NCBI GenBank assembly: GCA_963971285.1
Contig: OZ020262.1
Span: 1,986,082 to 2,050,081, forward strand
Source of the DNA: Astropecten irregularis
Taxonomy: Eukaryota; Echinodermata; Asteroidea; Paxillosida; Astropectinidae
DNA length: 64,000 nt
Direction of reading: 5' to 3'
In this document: positions 42,888-54,715 of the stretch, in pieces
How the letters are laid out: every line of letters starts with the position of its first letter
How positions within the stretch are numbered: position 1 is the first letter of the stretch
Translations under genes and position numbers: made by a program
The notes under the pieces: model-generated
Told to the model about the DNA's origin: nothing
Database searches by the model: none
What the model saw: the letters and a program-made list of their open reading frames with translations, nothing else

Positions 42888-43150
42888 TTTGGACTGAGTT
42901 ACCAGACGCATTATGGGTATTAAAATTATGTGCAGTATACGTACGTAGGTACGTACAGTACGTACATTATACGTAGTACGTGTAATTTAATGTACCGTAC
43001 GTATGCATGTGTGCGGATGTACATTCACGTCGTGTACAGTATGTTAGTACGTTGTTTGTGGCGTAAACGTGTGTGTTTTGTGCGTAAACTACAACTCACT
43101 CGACGGTACGCGAGCATATCTATATCTCTGTCATCCAGGGTTATGCTTGA
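42888..43150 (-). promoter_or_regulatory. FMR1 5' flank / 5' UTR region
   Basis: Sequence directly upstream of the start codon. The context is TCCAAAATGG with A at -3 and G at +4. It is rich in ACGTACGT-type palindromes (42938-43000). No CGG repeat or obvious TATA box at a fixed distance is seen. The transcription start is not determined, and an additional non-coding exon further upstream is possible. Confidence 0.35.
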
Positions 43151-45930
43151 CTAGGGCATAGGACGTTAAGTTGGATTAGCTTTGCAGCTAGCTCACCAAA
43201 AGAAATTCCCCATTTGATTCAAAGAAACCAATATTATTTACGTCTGCTGTGAGTGGGTATAGAGAAGGACAGGAGGCAGTGGATCTAGGATGAATGATTA
43301 TAGGCTGAGAATATCCTGGTAATGATGTTGCCTTACACGATGAAAGTTGAAACTACTGAAAGCAGTTTCTCGTCAAAATCCCATATCAATTCTCGAAACT
43401 GTATAAACAAAATTAGGCCTATATATATATATAGGTCTAATCAGACAAGAGAAATCAGTGAATAGATCTGGACTTCGGATAAAATAAAACACCGTGACAC
43501 GTGACTTGTAAACACCATGGTTGAATGCTATGGGCTTCACTTCGGCGTGGCTGACCTGAGTGTGCATGCGATATTTTCTTGTGGGCCTAAATGTTTTACA
43601 TTCCATCGTTGTGATTCACTTGAGTCTGAACTGTGACATTGAGGGTTTTTTTCCAAACGGTTGTAACAGCTGGATGAGGTCACGATATAGAATTACATCC
43701 AAATAATGTTGAATGACCATAAACTATGGTCATAGTTAGGATAGGAGTAGGTCTACAATACAATACGCAAGTCCCGTCTTGAAGAAACTCATGCAGTGTT
43801 GATGCATGGACACGAGGGGTACGTGTTCCGTGTTCGTCCCCTTTGGGAAAAATGAAGCAAAAAACGAATTATCCACCTTCAATCTTTGTGTGCAGTTTTG
43901 ATCTTATAAAATTATGAAAAGTTCGAGCGTATGATTATCCAGCCAACTAAAATTACATACAGGCCTGGGAACAATGCCAGGAAATCAGGCGGAAATGTTG
44001 CAAAGGTATATATACATAATTTATAGTTTACTAATCAATTTAATCAATTTTTTCGTCTTTAGACAAAAGGGGGTATTCTGGTATTATATTCTGCCGGATC
44101 CCGATATCTCAGAAAGACGTCTGCCGAGTGAACATCAATGAAAAACGCCTTTCCGAGGTAAATATATTGGATACCAGCCTTACCAGGGAAAGACGTGTTT
44201 CCGAGATACGATATCACGCAAAGACGTCTATATCAGTCTCATTATTTTGCTTGTGATGGAGGTTCCATGACATAATAGCATAGGGGGTCCTAGGTGTCGA
44301 TTTATTTTCATGATTGAGGGATGATTAGTGATTTGGTGTCCAATGCGAGGGAGCGAAGGGACGAAGCAGGGTGAGGGTGTAGGAGAGATAACATCGCCTA
44401 TATTGTGTAAAAGGCTATGAGGGTTTTTGTTGGAAAAAGTTTGAAATACTAAAAACGGGAGGGGGCCCGATCACTCCATATGCAACTGATTAATTAATGA
44501 AAAATAAACAACAGTAAAAACCAGCGTTTCAGTAATGTATGTATACATGTAGTACGTATGTTCACGCCTACATCAACAGAATGACAGCAGCCTGAAATAA
44601 CTCAATTTGTTGACTGACTGACTGACGAAATGATTTAAATACAAAGGGTGTAAACTAAAGGGACTCTATTCGTACTATACGAGCAACTGACCGCGAGCGA
44701 ATACGCGAGCGAATACCAGAAAGTCAAAAGTCTCCCATACAGGGTGAGTCCACAAGAAGACGGAGATTTAGTCCGTGGGCCGTGAGGCCAAATTCGCTTT
44801 AGTTTTTGAGTTACGTGACCATCATCACCGAATTTGTTCCCACTTGGCATGGATGTAGATCTGACATTACTGAACAAGAATTGAATTGTTCCCACGTCCA
44901 ATTTGTGTTCACTAAAGAGAAATTTGCGATAGAAAATCGTCAAACTTTACGTACAGAAAAAACATAAGAATAAACAGCGCCCTCAATCGGTAGAACGTAA
45001 TTATCTACATAATAATACTATAGGAACTGCATACCCGTGCTCATTATTCCCGATGTACTTTACATGATTGGAAACTGATCAAACTTCAACGTAATTATTT
45101 CTAGGGACATTTTATTTGTCGTTTTAATTATGGGAACATTAGGTGAATGCTGGATGGAAAATATGACACATGTTTTTGAAGATGTTTCTCCCAGCAGATT
45201 TCTAAATGATGAGGAATTAATACACTGCTACAAATTGCTCATCAACCAAAATAAGAGCCTAAAATAATCACGGATCGAGTTGACCTGAAACTTTCTTGGG
45301 AATGCCTGACGTTTTGAACCTACCAGAATATTTAATCTAAATAAAATTACAATAAAAATATTTGATGACAAAGAGAACAAAACAATTATCACAATGAAGT
45401 TGAGACTTCTATAGTTGCAGTGACTTTATTCCCACAAAGGAATCTTTATTTCAAGCCAAACACACTGTATGATCTCACATGATTTTGCTGATTTTGGTCC
45501 AAAATGCTTATTATAAGATGTATATTTCTTTTTTAGAAAACACTAACAGAAATATCTTGTCACGCATGATCAAAACTACAGTATTCTTAGTATTTTATAA
45601 GAAAAGAATTGACTAAGTTTTTCAATATATTCTCTTATTCTCTTGAGACTCAGATGGCCGATTAAGCTTAACCTTTCACAGGGGTATTATTTGATGTGTA
45701 CCCATGATGGATCAGACAGTGAAAGTGACAGTGTGAAGTGTAAGTACATGTACTCTTTTTTACCCTTTGCAATCATATATTTTACTTTTCACCCTACATG
45801 CAGCTCATTGCAAAAGCACACATAGCCAATGTATCCTAAGAAAATATATTATTTGGGGTATATTTAGTGTTATGAGCAAGATAATGTTATTATCATAATT
45901 GTTTAAAATATACATTTTTAACATCCTTCG
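43151..45930. other. Upstream intergenic region, no gene seen
   Basis: No exon series or known domain. Notable only are a TA microsatellite at about 43422-43434 and a block CTTGAGACTCAGATGGCCGA at 45641-45660 with a diverged match near 58110-58230. Confidence 0.45.
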
Positions 45931-46137
45931 TTGGCCCTTTTCCAAACCTCGGCTCCGGCTCAGGCTCCGGCTCCAGCTCCATTTCTTGAGTCAATTTTAA
46001 AATAACTGGTATCAAAATAGAGACTTTTGGCTGTGGTTCGAAAGTAGATTCTCTGGTTTGAAAGGGAAAACGGAGCTTCAGCTTCAATGAAAACCCACAA
46101 CCTCTATTTTCAGCATATGGATGACGGAGCCGGAGCC

Positions 46138-49100
46138 GGTGTCATGCCAAAAGGTGTCCGTTGCCAAATAGTGTCCGCTAATTAGCATACTGGGATTTGA
46201 TTGGCTATGCGCCGTTGACGTCACATAATTATGCAAGCTTGCTAAATAGTGTCCACGCTTAGCGTGCGTCCTACTTTAGTGTTCCTTCGTTTTGAACGTG
46301 CGTAGTACCGTAGTACCGTAAAGACCTTGCCATTGCCCAATGAGAAGCTCTGCACAACAAGCTCCGCCCAATTCAGACGGTTGCATTCATTGAACATCAT
46401 ACATATTCATGTTATACTAATAGCTCTTTATGAAAGACAGAAAACCCCGTAATATATACCTGTGTAGTAAATACATGTATACAAAGTTTTACTCATGCGC
46501 AGAGCTGCAGTAATGTGCACCTGTAGCTGTATAACCGTATTGTAAACCTTCACTGTAGGCCAACTGTATTAAATGGTCCCCATTCGGCGCATTGCGGTAC
46601 GAATAATGAAAAAGGAACTTCACTTGTGAATAGGCATTGAGCGCGTAAAAGAATGTCATTTGAATGATGGTTGTGTGCCGTGGCTCTGTCGCGACCCTCA
46701 TTTTATATAAAGGTATTACTAATACAAAACTGTTTGTTGCTTAATGCTGTGCAAGTAATAATGTTTATTGTGCTATACCAATGTATAATTTTTTTAGTCC
46801 AAGAAATTAGATAATGAAGTAATAAAACAGTTATTTCGGGTTGCTGTAGATGCCTTCAAACGTCTCGTTCGACGAATACACTGAACTAAAAGCTGTTTCA
46901 TCATGGAAAGCATATGCACTCACTTATATATGGCATTTATGTCTCTATCCTATTAATTTCTGATGTTGATAATTGTTCCTGAGAAATGTTTCGAATACGA
47001 GTGCACATTTTTCAACATATAAACAAATTGTCCTTAATTTCGATGGATACAAACAATAATTTAATATGTGTCTTCCTATGCTATTTTCTCGACTTTTACT
47101 GTATTTTAGACTGACAATTTTTCATGCTGCGAATTCTTTCTCCAATTCGTGTTTTGTTTCAACTTTGAAGACAGTCAAAACATTAAAGCCGACTTTTCTT
47201 AACCATTGTCATACCGGTACTTTCCAACACTTTCACTATCTGTAAAGAACAACTTATTACAGTCGTGCACAAAAATCGAAATGCACTGCAGCCGACCGTA
47301 GCGTATCGCTTCTGACTATGCACAGCCGACTTGAATACATTAGGACACAGTACGTTATCTCATCTGAATGTGAACAGCCTTCCTGAATAGCATTAGGCCA
47401 GTACGTTATCTCATCTGAATGTGAACAGCCTTCCTGAATAGCATCAGGCAAGTACGTTATCTCATCTGAATGTGAACAGCAGACCTGAATAGCATCAGGC
47501 AAGTACGTTATCTCATCTGAATGTGAACAGCAGACCTGAATAGCATTAGGACACAGTACGTTATCTCATCTGAATGTGAACAGCCTTCCTGAATAGCATC
47601 AGGCCAGTACGTTATCTCATCTGAATGTGAACAGCAGACCTGAATAGCATTAGGACAGTACGTTATCTCATCTGAATGTGAACAGCAGACCTGAATAGCA
47701 TTAGGACAGTACGTTATCTCATCTGAATGTGAACAGCCTTCCTGAATAGCATCAGGCCAGTACGTTATCTCATCTGAATGTGAACAGCAGGCCTGAATAG
47801 CATTAGGACAGTACGTTATCCCATCTGAATGTGCACAGCCTTCCTGAATAGCATTAGGACAGTACGTTGTCTCATCTGAATATGAACAGCAGACCTGAAT
47901 AGCATTAGGGCAGTACGTTATCTCATCTGAATGTGAACAGCCTTCCTGAATAGCATTAGAGCAGTACGTTATCTCATCTGAATGTGAACAGCAGACCTGA
48001 ATAGCATTAGGACAGTACGTTGTCTCATCTGAATATGAACAGCAGACCTGAATAGCATTAGGGCAGTACGTTATCTCATCTGAATGTGAACAGCAGACCT
48101 GAATAGCATTAGGACAGTACGTTGTCTCATCTGAATATGAACAGCAGACCTGAATAGCATCAGGACTGTACGTTGTCTCATCTGAATATGAACAGCAGAC
48201 CTGAATAGCACTAGGACAGTACGTTGTCTCATCTGAATGTGAACAGCAGACCTGAATAGCATTAGGACAGTACGTTGTCTCATCTGAATATGAACAGCAG
48301 ACCTGAATAGCATCAGGACTGTACGTTGTCTCATCTGAATATGAACAGCAGACCTGAATAGCACTAGGACAGTACGTTGTCTCATCTGAATGTGAACAGC
48401 AGACCTGAATATCATTAGGACAGTACGTTATCTCATCTGAATGTGAACAGCAGACCTGAATATCATTAGGACAGTACGTTATCCCATCTGAATGTGCACA
48501 GCCTTCCTGAATAGCATTAGGACAGTACGTTGTCTCATCTGAATATGAACAGCAGACCTGAATAGCATCAGGACTGTACGTTGTCTCATCTGAATATGAA
48601 CAGCAGACCTGAATAGCACTAGGACAGTACGTTGTCTCATCTGAATGTGAACAGCAGACCTGAATATCATTAGGACAGTACGTTATCTCATCTGAATGTG
48701 AACAGCAGACCTGAATATCATTAGGACAGTACGTTATCTCATCTGAATGTGAACAGCAGGCCTGAATAGCATTAGGACAGTACGTTGTCTCATCTGAATA
48801 TGATTATATTCAGGAAGGCTGTTCACATTCAGATGAGATAACGTACTGCCCTAATGATATTCAGGTCGGCTGTGACATTCATACTTTTCCGTCAGCTACA
48901 GTGCATTTCGATGTTTGTGCACGACGGTAATAATTTGTTCTTTAAAGATAAATAAAACGGGTGTACCGGTATGACAAAAGTCGGAAAGTTGAAACAAAAC
49001 ACGAATTGGAGAAAGAATTCGCAACATGAAATTCTTTAAGTCTTAAATACTGTAAAAGTCCAGAAAATAGCACTGGAAGCCCCAATTCAATTTTGTGTTT

Positions 49101-50494
49101 CTATGCATCGAAATTAAGGACAATTTGTTTATATGTTGAAAAATGTGCACTCGTATTCGAAACATGTCTCAGGAACACTTATCAACATGAGAAACTAATA
49201 GGATAGAGAAATAAATGCCATATCGAAAATGAGTGCATATGCCTTCCATGATGAAACAGCTTTTAGTTCAGTGTATTCATTGAACGAGACGTTTGAAAGC
49301 AGCTACAGCAAACCGAAATAACTGTTTTGTTACTTCATTATCTAATTTCTTGGACTAAAAAAAATATACATTGGCATAGCACAATAAACATTATTACTTG
49401 CACAGCATTAAGCAACAAACTGTTTTGTATTTCATTAATACCTTTATATAAAATGAGGGTCGCGACAGAGCCACGGCACACAACCCTCATTCAAATGACA
49501 TTCTTTTACGCGCTCAATGCCTATTCACAAGTGGAGTTCCTTTTTCATTATTCGTACCGCAATGCGCTGAATGGGAACCATTTAATACAGTTAGCCTATA
49601 GTGAAGGTTTACAATACGGTAATACAGCTACAGGTGCACATTGCTGCAGGTTTGCGCATGAGTAAAACTTTGTATACATGTATTTACTACACAGGTATAT
49701 ATTACGGGGTTTTCTGCCTTTCATAAAGAGCTATTTGTATAACATGAATATGTATGATGTTCAATGAATGCAACCGTCTGAATTTGGCGGAGCTTGTTGT
49801 GCAGAGCTTCTCATTGGGCAATTGCAAGATCTTTACGGTACTACGGTACTGTGCACGTTCAAAACGAAGGAACACTATTGAGTCAGGCTGACTCTTCACC
49901 TAGCAAGACGTGTCGAAGTTTTACGTTCAAAGTGTGTAAAAGAAAGACCACATTATGGCTAATATCGACGAAAATCATGATTGTGAAATCTACAAGGGCA
50001 TCCAGTTAAAAATGATCGGGCTTACATCAAACTTGGCAGAAAGTTTAAGAATTATCGAATGACGTTATTTTTAATTGAAAGGAAAACGTTAGATCGAGGT
50101 AGATACAGATAAGGAAAAAAAGTGATCAAAGTCACGCAATGCCGTACTTTTTTTTGTTATCGTAAATGAAATTTGTGCCTTGTATTTTTGTATTTGTTTA
50201 TAGCATACTGTTTTAACTTCCTGCAAAATATGTATTATTCATTACACCTCTCTATGCTCCCTGCAATGCCACAAAAGCACAATCAGAAAGGATCGAGAAT
50301 AGTACCTGTATACGTACGCGACCTACTGCAAATGCCCCATTACGTGATTCGCGTACGTACGCATGGGCTGTGCTCGGACACTATTTGGCAGCGGACACTA
50401 TTTGGCATGTATATACATGCCAAAAAGTGTCCAGGCCTCACTGCGCATGCTCTGCGGACACTATTTGGCAACGGACACCTTTTGGCATGACACC
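46138..50494. mobile_element. Giant foldback element with unequal arms
   Basis: Outer ends GGTGTCATGCCAAAAGGTGT (46138) and ACACCTTTTGGCATGACACC (50475-50494) are inverted. The arms continue as long inverted copies: for example 46489-46700 against 49440-49665, and 47244-47290 against 48886-48930. The left arm is about 1.15 kb. The right arm is about 1.6 kb because 49880-50380 has no partner. Outer GGCTCCGGCTCC-rich flanks (45935-46137; 50495-50531) are themselves inverted, suggesting insertion into an older element. No transposase is seen. Frames on the arms (46489-46701 minus, 49327-49665 plus) are mirror images of one another with no known domain. Confidence 0.85.
47330..48803. repeat. 51-bp minisatellite at the foldback centre
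   Basis: About 28 copies of a 51-bp unit (GTACGTTATCTCATCTGAAT, GTGAACAGCAGACCTGAATA, GCATTAGGACA). Variants alternate GCCTTCC/GCAGACC and TTATC/TTGTC in blocks, showing higher-order duplications (48120-48240 repeats at 48250-48370). The array inverts at about 48803, and 1.3 units continue in reverse into the right arm. Open frames such as MIFRSAVHIQMRQRTVL arise because 51 is a multiple of three. Confidence 0.92.
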
Positions 50495-50794
50495 TGAGAC
50501 GGAGCCGGAGCCGAGGTTTGGAAAAGGGCCATCATGCTGATCATCTGTATGCGTACTGCATGCACTGTGTGAAGCCCGTTCAGTTGTACAACGGCCATGT
50601 ACAACAACACTGTACATATGTGCTTGATGTTGTGGAAAAGTTGTTGGATATTTGTAATTCGGTAGGACGGTAGGTCCGTACTTGTTTAAAGAGATTTTAT
50701 CAGGATGGGAGACAAAACTACACTAGACGTATCTGGTTGCAATAATGCCCTTTGGCTTGTAAAGGTAGGTTGGCATTAGGTACTCCATTAGACC

Positions 50795-51927
50795 ATGGAT
50801 GGAGCTATGGTAATCCTGGGTTTTAGGTGGCCAAATTATTTTGGTCTCTAACTTCAGCCAATGCATCACAGCGTAGCGGACTGTTGTATGGAGGGCCAAA
50901 ATGACAAAATTTGATTGTCAGATTTTTTTCATTTTTGGCGAGCTGCAGTGAAGCATGCAGTGCGAGTCTATGTAATGCCGATAAATTTCCGTCGGGCCGG
51001 CCGTCCGCGTGAAATGTTTAAGTTTTTTTTTTTTTTTTTGGGGGGGGGGGGGGTTGGTTTTGTCTTAAAATTAATTACCGGTATTTCAATCTGGAAAGAC
51101 AATAATTTATTATTTTTTTTTTTTTAATTTGCTATCCGTGTTTGTAATTCCACGTAAGGCCGCAGCTAGCCATGACAGCTTTGCTGTTCTAGTTTTGGTT
51201 TACATGTAATCAAAGGTCATATTTAAGCTCATTGTGTGTGTGGAGGGAAAGGCAAAATCATACATGTAGCTGTGTTTCACAAATCAGGAGAATGGACCCA
51301 AATGGTCTTACCACAATGCCAACAGAATGACAGACACATACAAAGTTATAGAGTCATCTTGGTTTTCTATTTCTACCTCCATGATAGCTCAGAAAAAGGA
51401 AAAACCGGACTGCTCTCTTAGAAGTTTAAAGAGCTTATATTAGTGTGATCGAGCTAAAAAAAAACTTCAAGAGGCATAGTATAGTTCTTTAGATGGTGGA
51501 AGGTGGGGGGGAGGGGGAGGGGGGGGTTTGGAAGAAGGGAATAGGGATGGGAGAGGGTCGTGGTGAGAAGGAAAAAGGACGGGAAGAAAAGAACTTTTAA
51601 AGAACAACTTTATTCCGGTGAAATACCGGTAATTAATTTTAAGATAAAACCAACCCCCCCCCCCCCAAAAAAAAAAAAAAAAAAAAAAACTTAAACATTT
51701 CACGCGGACGGCCGGCCCGACGGACGGACGGAAATTTATCGGCATTACATAGACTCGCACTGCATGCTTCACTGCAGCTCGCCAAAAATGAAAAAATCTG
51801 ACAATCAGATTTTGTCATTTTGGCCCTCCATACAACAGTCCGCTACGCTGTGATGCATTGGTTGAAGTTGGCGACCAAAATAATTTGGCCACCTAAAACC
51901 CAGGATTACCGGAGCTATAGCTCCATG
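50795..51927. mobile_element. Second foldback element with 8-bp TSD
   Basis: ATTAGACC at 50787-50794 and 51928-51935 flanks arms of about 320 bp (50795-51090 and 51600-51927). These include TTTTGGCGAGCTGCAGTGAA and its inverse. The arms carry mirrored homopolymers, T then G at 51016-51052 and C then A at 51653-51689. The centre (51100-51590) is unpaired. No coding sequence is recognised. Confidence 0.85.
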
Positions 51928-52078
51928 ATTAGACCCAGTACTCCAGTAGGTCAGTAGGATTTACTAAAACTGGGGGGATTGTAAAGTTGGGGACACTTCT
52001 GGTTTTATTATTTGTACAAAAGTTGTCAACCTACAAAAGTGTAGAACCTCAGTTAATGCTCAGGCAATTATGCTCACC

Positions 52079-52535
52079 TAGACCCAGTAACTGGGGCGCT
52101 GAACTCCCTTTTTTGACTTGAATACAGCATATTAATTTGTACTCACGATAATCATTCCTTTTGATGAAAATCGACCTTTTCTGACGAATGTCCAGACGAG
52201 AACGTAAAAAACGGAATTTAATTTGTGTGGCTCTGCTCCACACAAAATGGCGGTCCTACGTCATCGCATGAATATTAATTTTGGTAATTTCCATACTATG
52301 CGGACGTGTCGATACGTAGATCACTTTCCCTCCGCGCACAGCGAAAAATCCCTTACACGAATTGGCACGAAACGGCCAAAAGAGGGCGTCGCGACATTTT
52401 CGGCGAAAGTGCCGTGAAGTTTTGTTTTTCCTGTGTACGACACATCTGGAGCAATATAATTCACTGGGGCGCTAGACCGACCGTCAACCCCAAAAGTAAA
52501 AAAAAGGGAGTTCAGCGCCCCAGTTACTGGGTCTA
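52079..52535. mobile_element. 457-bp MITE with 9-bp TSD and 36-bp TIRs
   Basis: ATGCTCACC at 52070-52078 and 52536-52544. The TIRs begin TAGACCCAGTAACTGGGGCG and continue GCTGAACTCCCTTTTTT, and are essentially perfect on the other side. Mutator-like by TSD length. The interior shares CAGCGAAAAATCCCTTACAC with 58305-58324. A deletion derivative lies at 56561-56672. Confidence 0.92.
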
Positions 52536-52672
52536 ATGCTCACCCTATTTTGAAAGAATTCAGATCAATAAATTCCACCAAAAATGTGACTTTTTACCTA
52601 ATTTCCACATATCGATTTGTGAGGGAAACCTAAGCAACACGCACGCGCTACAGCTCTGAAGTCCTCGAAAAC

Positions 52673-53301
52673 CGAAGCTGGTCAACTTGTACGCCGACCA
52701 ACTCGTATGCCGACCAACTCGTACGCCGTTTGGTCAACTCGTACGCCGACCAACTCATATGCCAACCAACTCGTACGCCAGCCAACTCGTACGCTAGCCA
52801 ACTCTTACGCCACGTATAATGAGCCTAGTTTGTAAACTCTGGCCGTTTTTTCTTCAGTAGACGATTTTGTCATGTTGTTTTATTTTATAAAATAAACGGA
52901 AACAAAGGAAACATTCTGTATGTGGAATTGGATGTTGTTTGTGAAAATAAAAGGAAAACATTATAAGCAAAAGTATGTTACGTAGGATTTTAGGGGAGTG
53001 TTTTAAAATTGGAATGGCAGGGCTAGGGGTATCCAGTCCCTCCAAATTAAGTTATTACACACTACAAAAAAAAGCTTCCCACATCTCACGATCCTGTCAC
53101 ACAGGAGTACCAATCCCATACGGTGCATACCACACAAAAAAGAAAATCAGTCCCTCAAAAAAGTCATTTATTTCGTTATTACAAACTAGGCTACTATCTA
53201 TATCATGTATGCCGGTGGCGTACGAGTTGGTCTGCATACGAGTGGGTTGGCGTACGAGTTGGTTAGCGTACGAGTTGGTCGGCGTACGAGTTGACCAGCA
53301 T
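52673..53301. mobile_element. Foldback element with arms of tandem GGCGTACGAGTTGGTC repeats, 11-bp direct flanks
   Basis: TCCTCGAAAAC occurs at 52662-52672 and 53302-53312. The arms are built of 16-18 bp units: CAACTCGTACGCCGAC on the left (52681-52815) and the inverse GGCGTACGAGTTGGTC on the right (53217-53295), about 7 and 5 units. Such tandem-unit inverted arms resemble foldback families such as the TU elements described from sea urchins; the relation is only by architecture. Confidence 0.82.
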
Positions 53302-53358
53302 TCCTCGAAAACAGTAAAAAAACGCGCAAATTTTGGCTTTGTAACACCATAACTTTTG

Positions 53359-53805
53359 GTAGAGCGCCTGTACGTTATTCAGGAGGTCGCCGGTTCGAAT
53401 CCTGCTCCAGTCAATTTTTCTTTGTTCACTTTTCAATGACTTAAAATAACTCAGTCAGTTTCCCTTGTGGTTATTTCACGAATATAATAATTAAAAAGCC
53501 GTATCCTCTTTGAGTGATCCCCCATGTACCGTTCCCAGGTTGCAGCATTGTTGCGTGTATCATTGAAACGATCCCTGGGGTGTGGCGGTGTGTGCGTGGT
53601 TTCATGGCTTCTGACTGCCAAACGAACAAAGATAGTTGACTATTGGGGTCACCACCAACTAGGGCTGGATGGCTCAGTTGGTAGAGCGCCTGTACGGTAT
53701 TCAGGAGGTCGCCGGTTCGAATCCCGCTCCAGTCAATTTTTCTTTGTTCACTTTTCAATGACTTAAAAAAACTCAGTCAGTTTCCCTTGTGGTTATTTCA
53801 CGAAT
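53359..53805 (+). mobile_element. tRNA-derived element, copy C (partial dimer) with 13-bp TSD
   Basis: ACCATAACTTTTG at 53346-53358 and 53806-53818. Order inside: a 5'-truncated tRNA domain (from GTAGAGCGCCTGTAC), tail, ATTAAAAAGC, head, full tRNA domain (53664-53735), tail ending TTATTTCACGAATA. The long variable-length TSD is that expected of LINE-mediated integration. B boxes GGTTCGAATCC are present in both units. Confidence 0.88.
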
Positions 53806-53895
53806 ACCATAACTTTTGAACGGCTCATGATATAAAAAAAGTTCCTTCAGCATGAAGAAGGCACATTATTCCTTTTTCGAATGATATCTTAAAAT

Positions 53896-54715
53896 TAGTT
53901 GCGATAATCGTAACCCTAGGTCTGACATGGGGACTGGGACCTTAGGGTTACGACAAAACTGGATACAAAAAATGGGTACAACCTTTTTGGCCAACTCCTG
54001 AAGTACGTTTCCACTTAGTTTTCCACTTTCCAAAATCCAAACACAAAATCTGACTACATGGATATGATTGGTACTTATCAATGAGTCATATAAAACCATT
54101 TTGAATATCGAAAGATCATTCAATTCGGAAAAAATTACCCAAAACTTACCGAAGGTGTCGAGATTCCCTCCATTTGCCGTCAGTCGGCCATTTTGAATAG
54201 TGCACAGTGTGCCATCTCGACCAAATTACGTCATGCGAAATGCCGTTTTGGCTGTTCCACCTTTCAAACTCAAACTCGCAGCCCTATGGAGGGTGTTCCC
54301 AGAATAACACGTGCGCTGTGATATACCGTGTACACGCATATCGTATACAGTATGGAGGAGGTTTTTTTCAAGTCCGCATTGTTTGCCCATGTCAAGCTGC
54401 CGCTGACAATTCAAATCTTTCATCATGAACTGAAGGAAATTGCTAAGATTATCAAATGATTTCCTTTATGAATGGTCCCGTTTGGTACGTTTTTCTTCAC
54501 CTGTCATATCAGAAGAGCGGCGGAAAGTAAACTTAATTCGGCAGTTTCGGCACACGGGTCTGGTCAATTCAATAACACACTGTATGCGATATGCCGTGTA
54601 TAGCATGCACTGTACAACGCACGTGATACGAGCCCTCCATAGGGCTCTCCAGTTTTGTCGTAACCCTAAGGTCCCAGTCCCCATGTCAGACCTAGGGTTA
54701 CGATCATCGCAACTA
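53896..54715. mobile_element. 820-bp element with 9-bp TSD and TAG...CTA ends
   Basis: TCTTAAAAT at 53887-53895 and 54716-54724. The TIRs are about 67 bp, starting TAGTTGCGATAATCGTAACC, with one visible mismatch. A second inner inverted pair (CCCTATGGAGGG near 54282 and its inverse near 54634) lies inside. No coding sequence. Third example in this window of 9-bp TSD with TAG/CTA ends. Confidence 0.9.

Noticed and set aside
42938-43000. Possible expanded promoter repeat like the human FMR1 CGG tract
   Set aside because: The sequence is a run of ACGTACGT palindromes with no CGG repetition, so there is no basis to equate it with the vertebrate tract.
48071-48670. Open frames VHIQMRQRTVLMLFRSA repeated
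   Set aside because: By-product of the 51-bp minisatellite; no domain, no start context, and the array lies in a foldback.
47330-48803. CRISPR-like array of regular repeats
   Set aside because: Units are contiguous tandem repeats with no unique spacers, and the window is clearly eukaryotic with spliced genes.
46138-50494. Giant inverted repeat as a simple assembly artefact
   Set aside because: The arms differ by many substitutions and by unmatched segments at 46190-46280 and 49880-50380, which an artefactual mirror join would not produce. Long reads would still be decisive.
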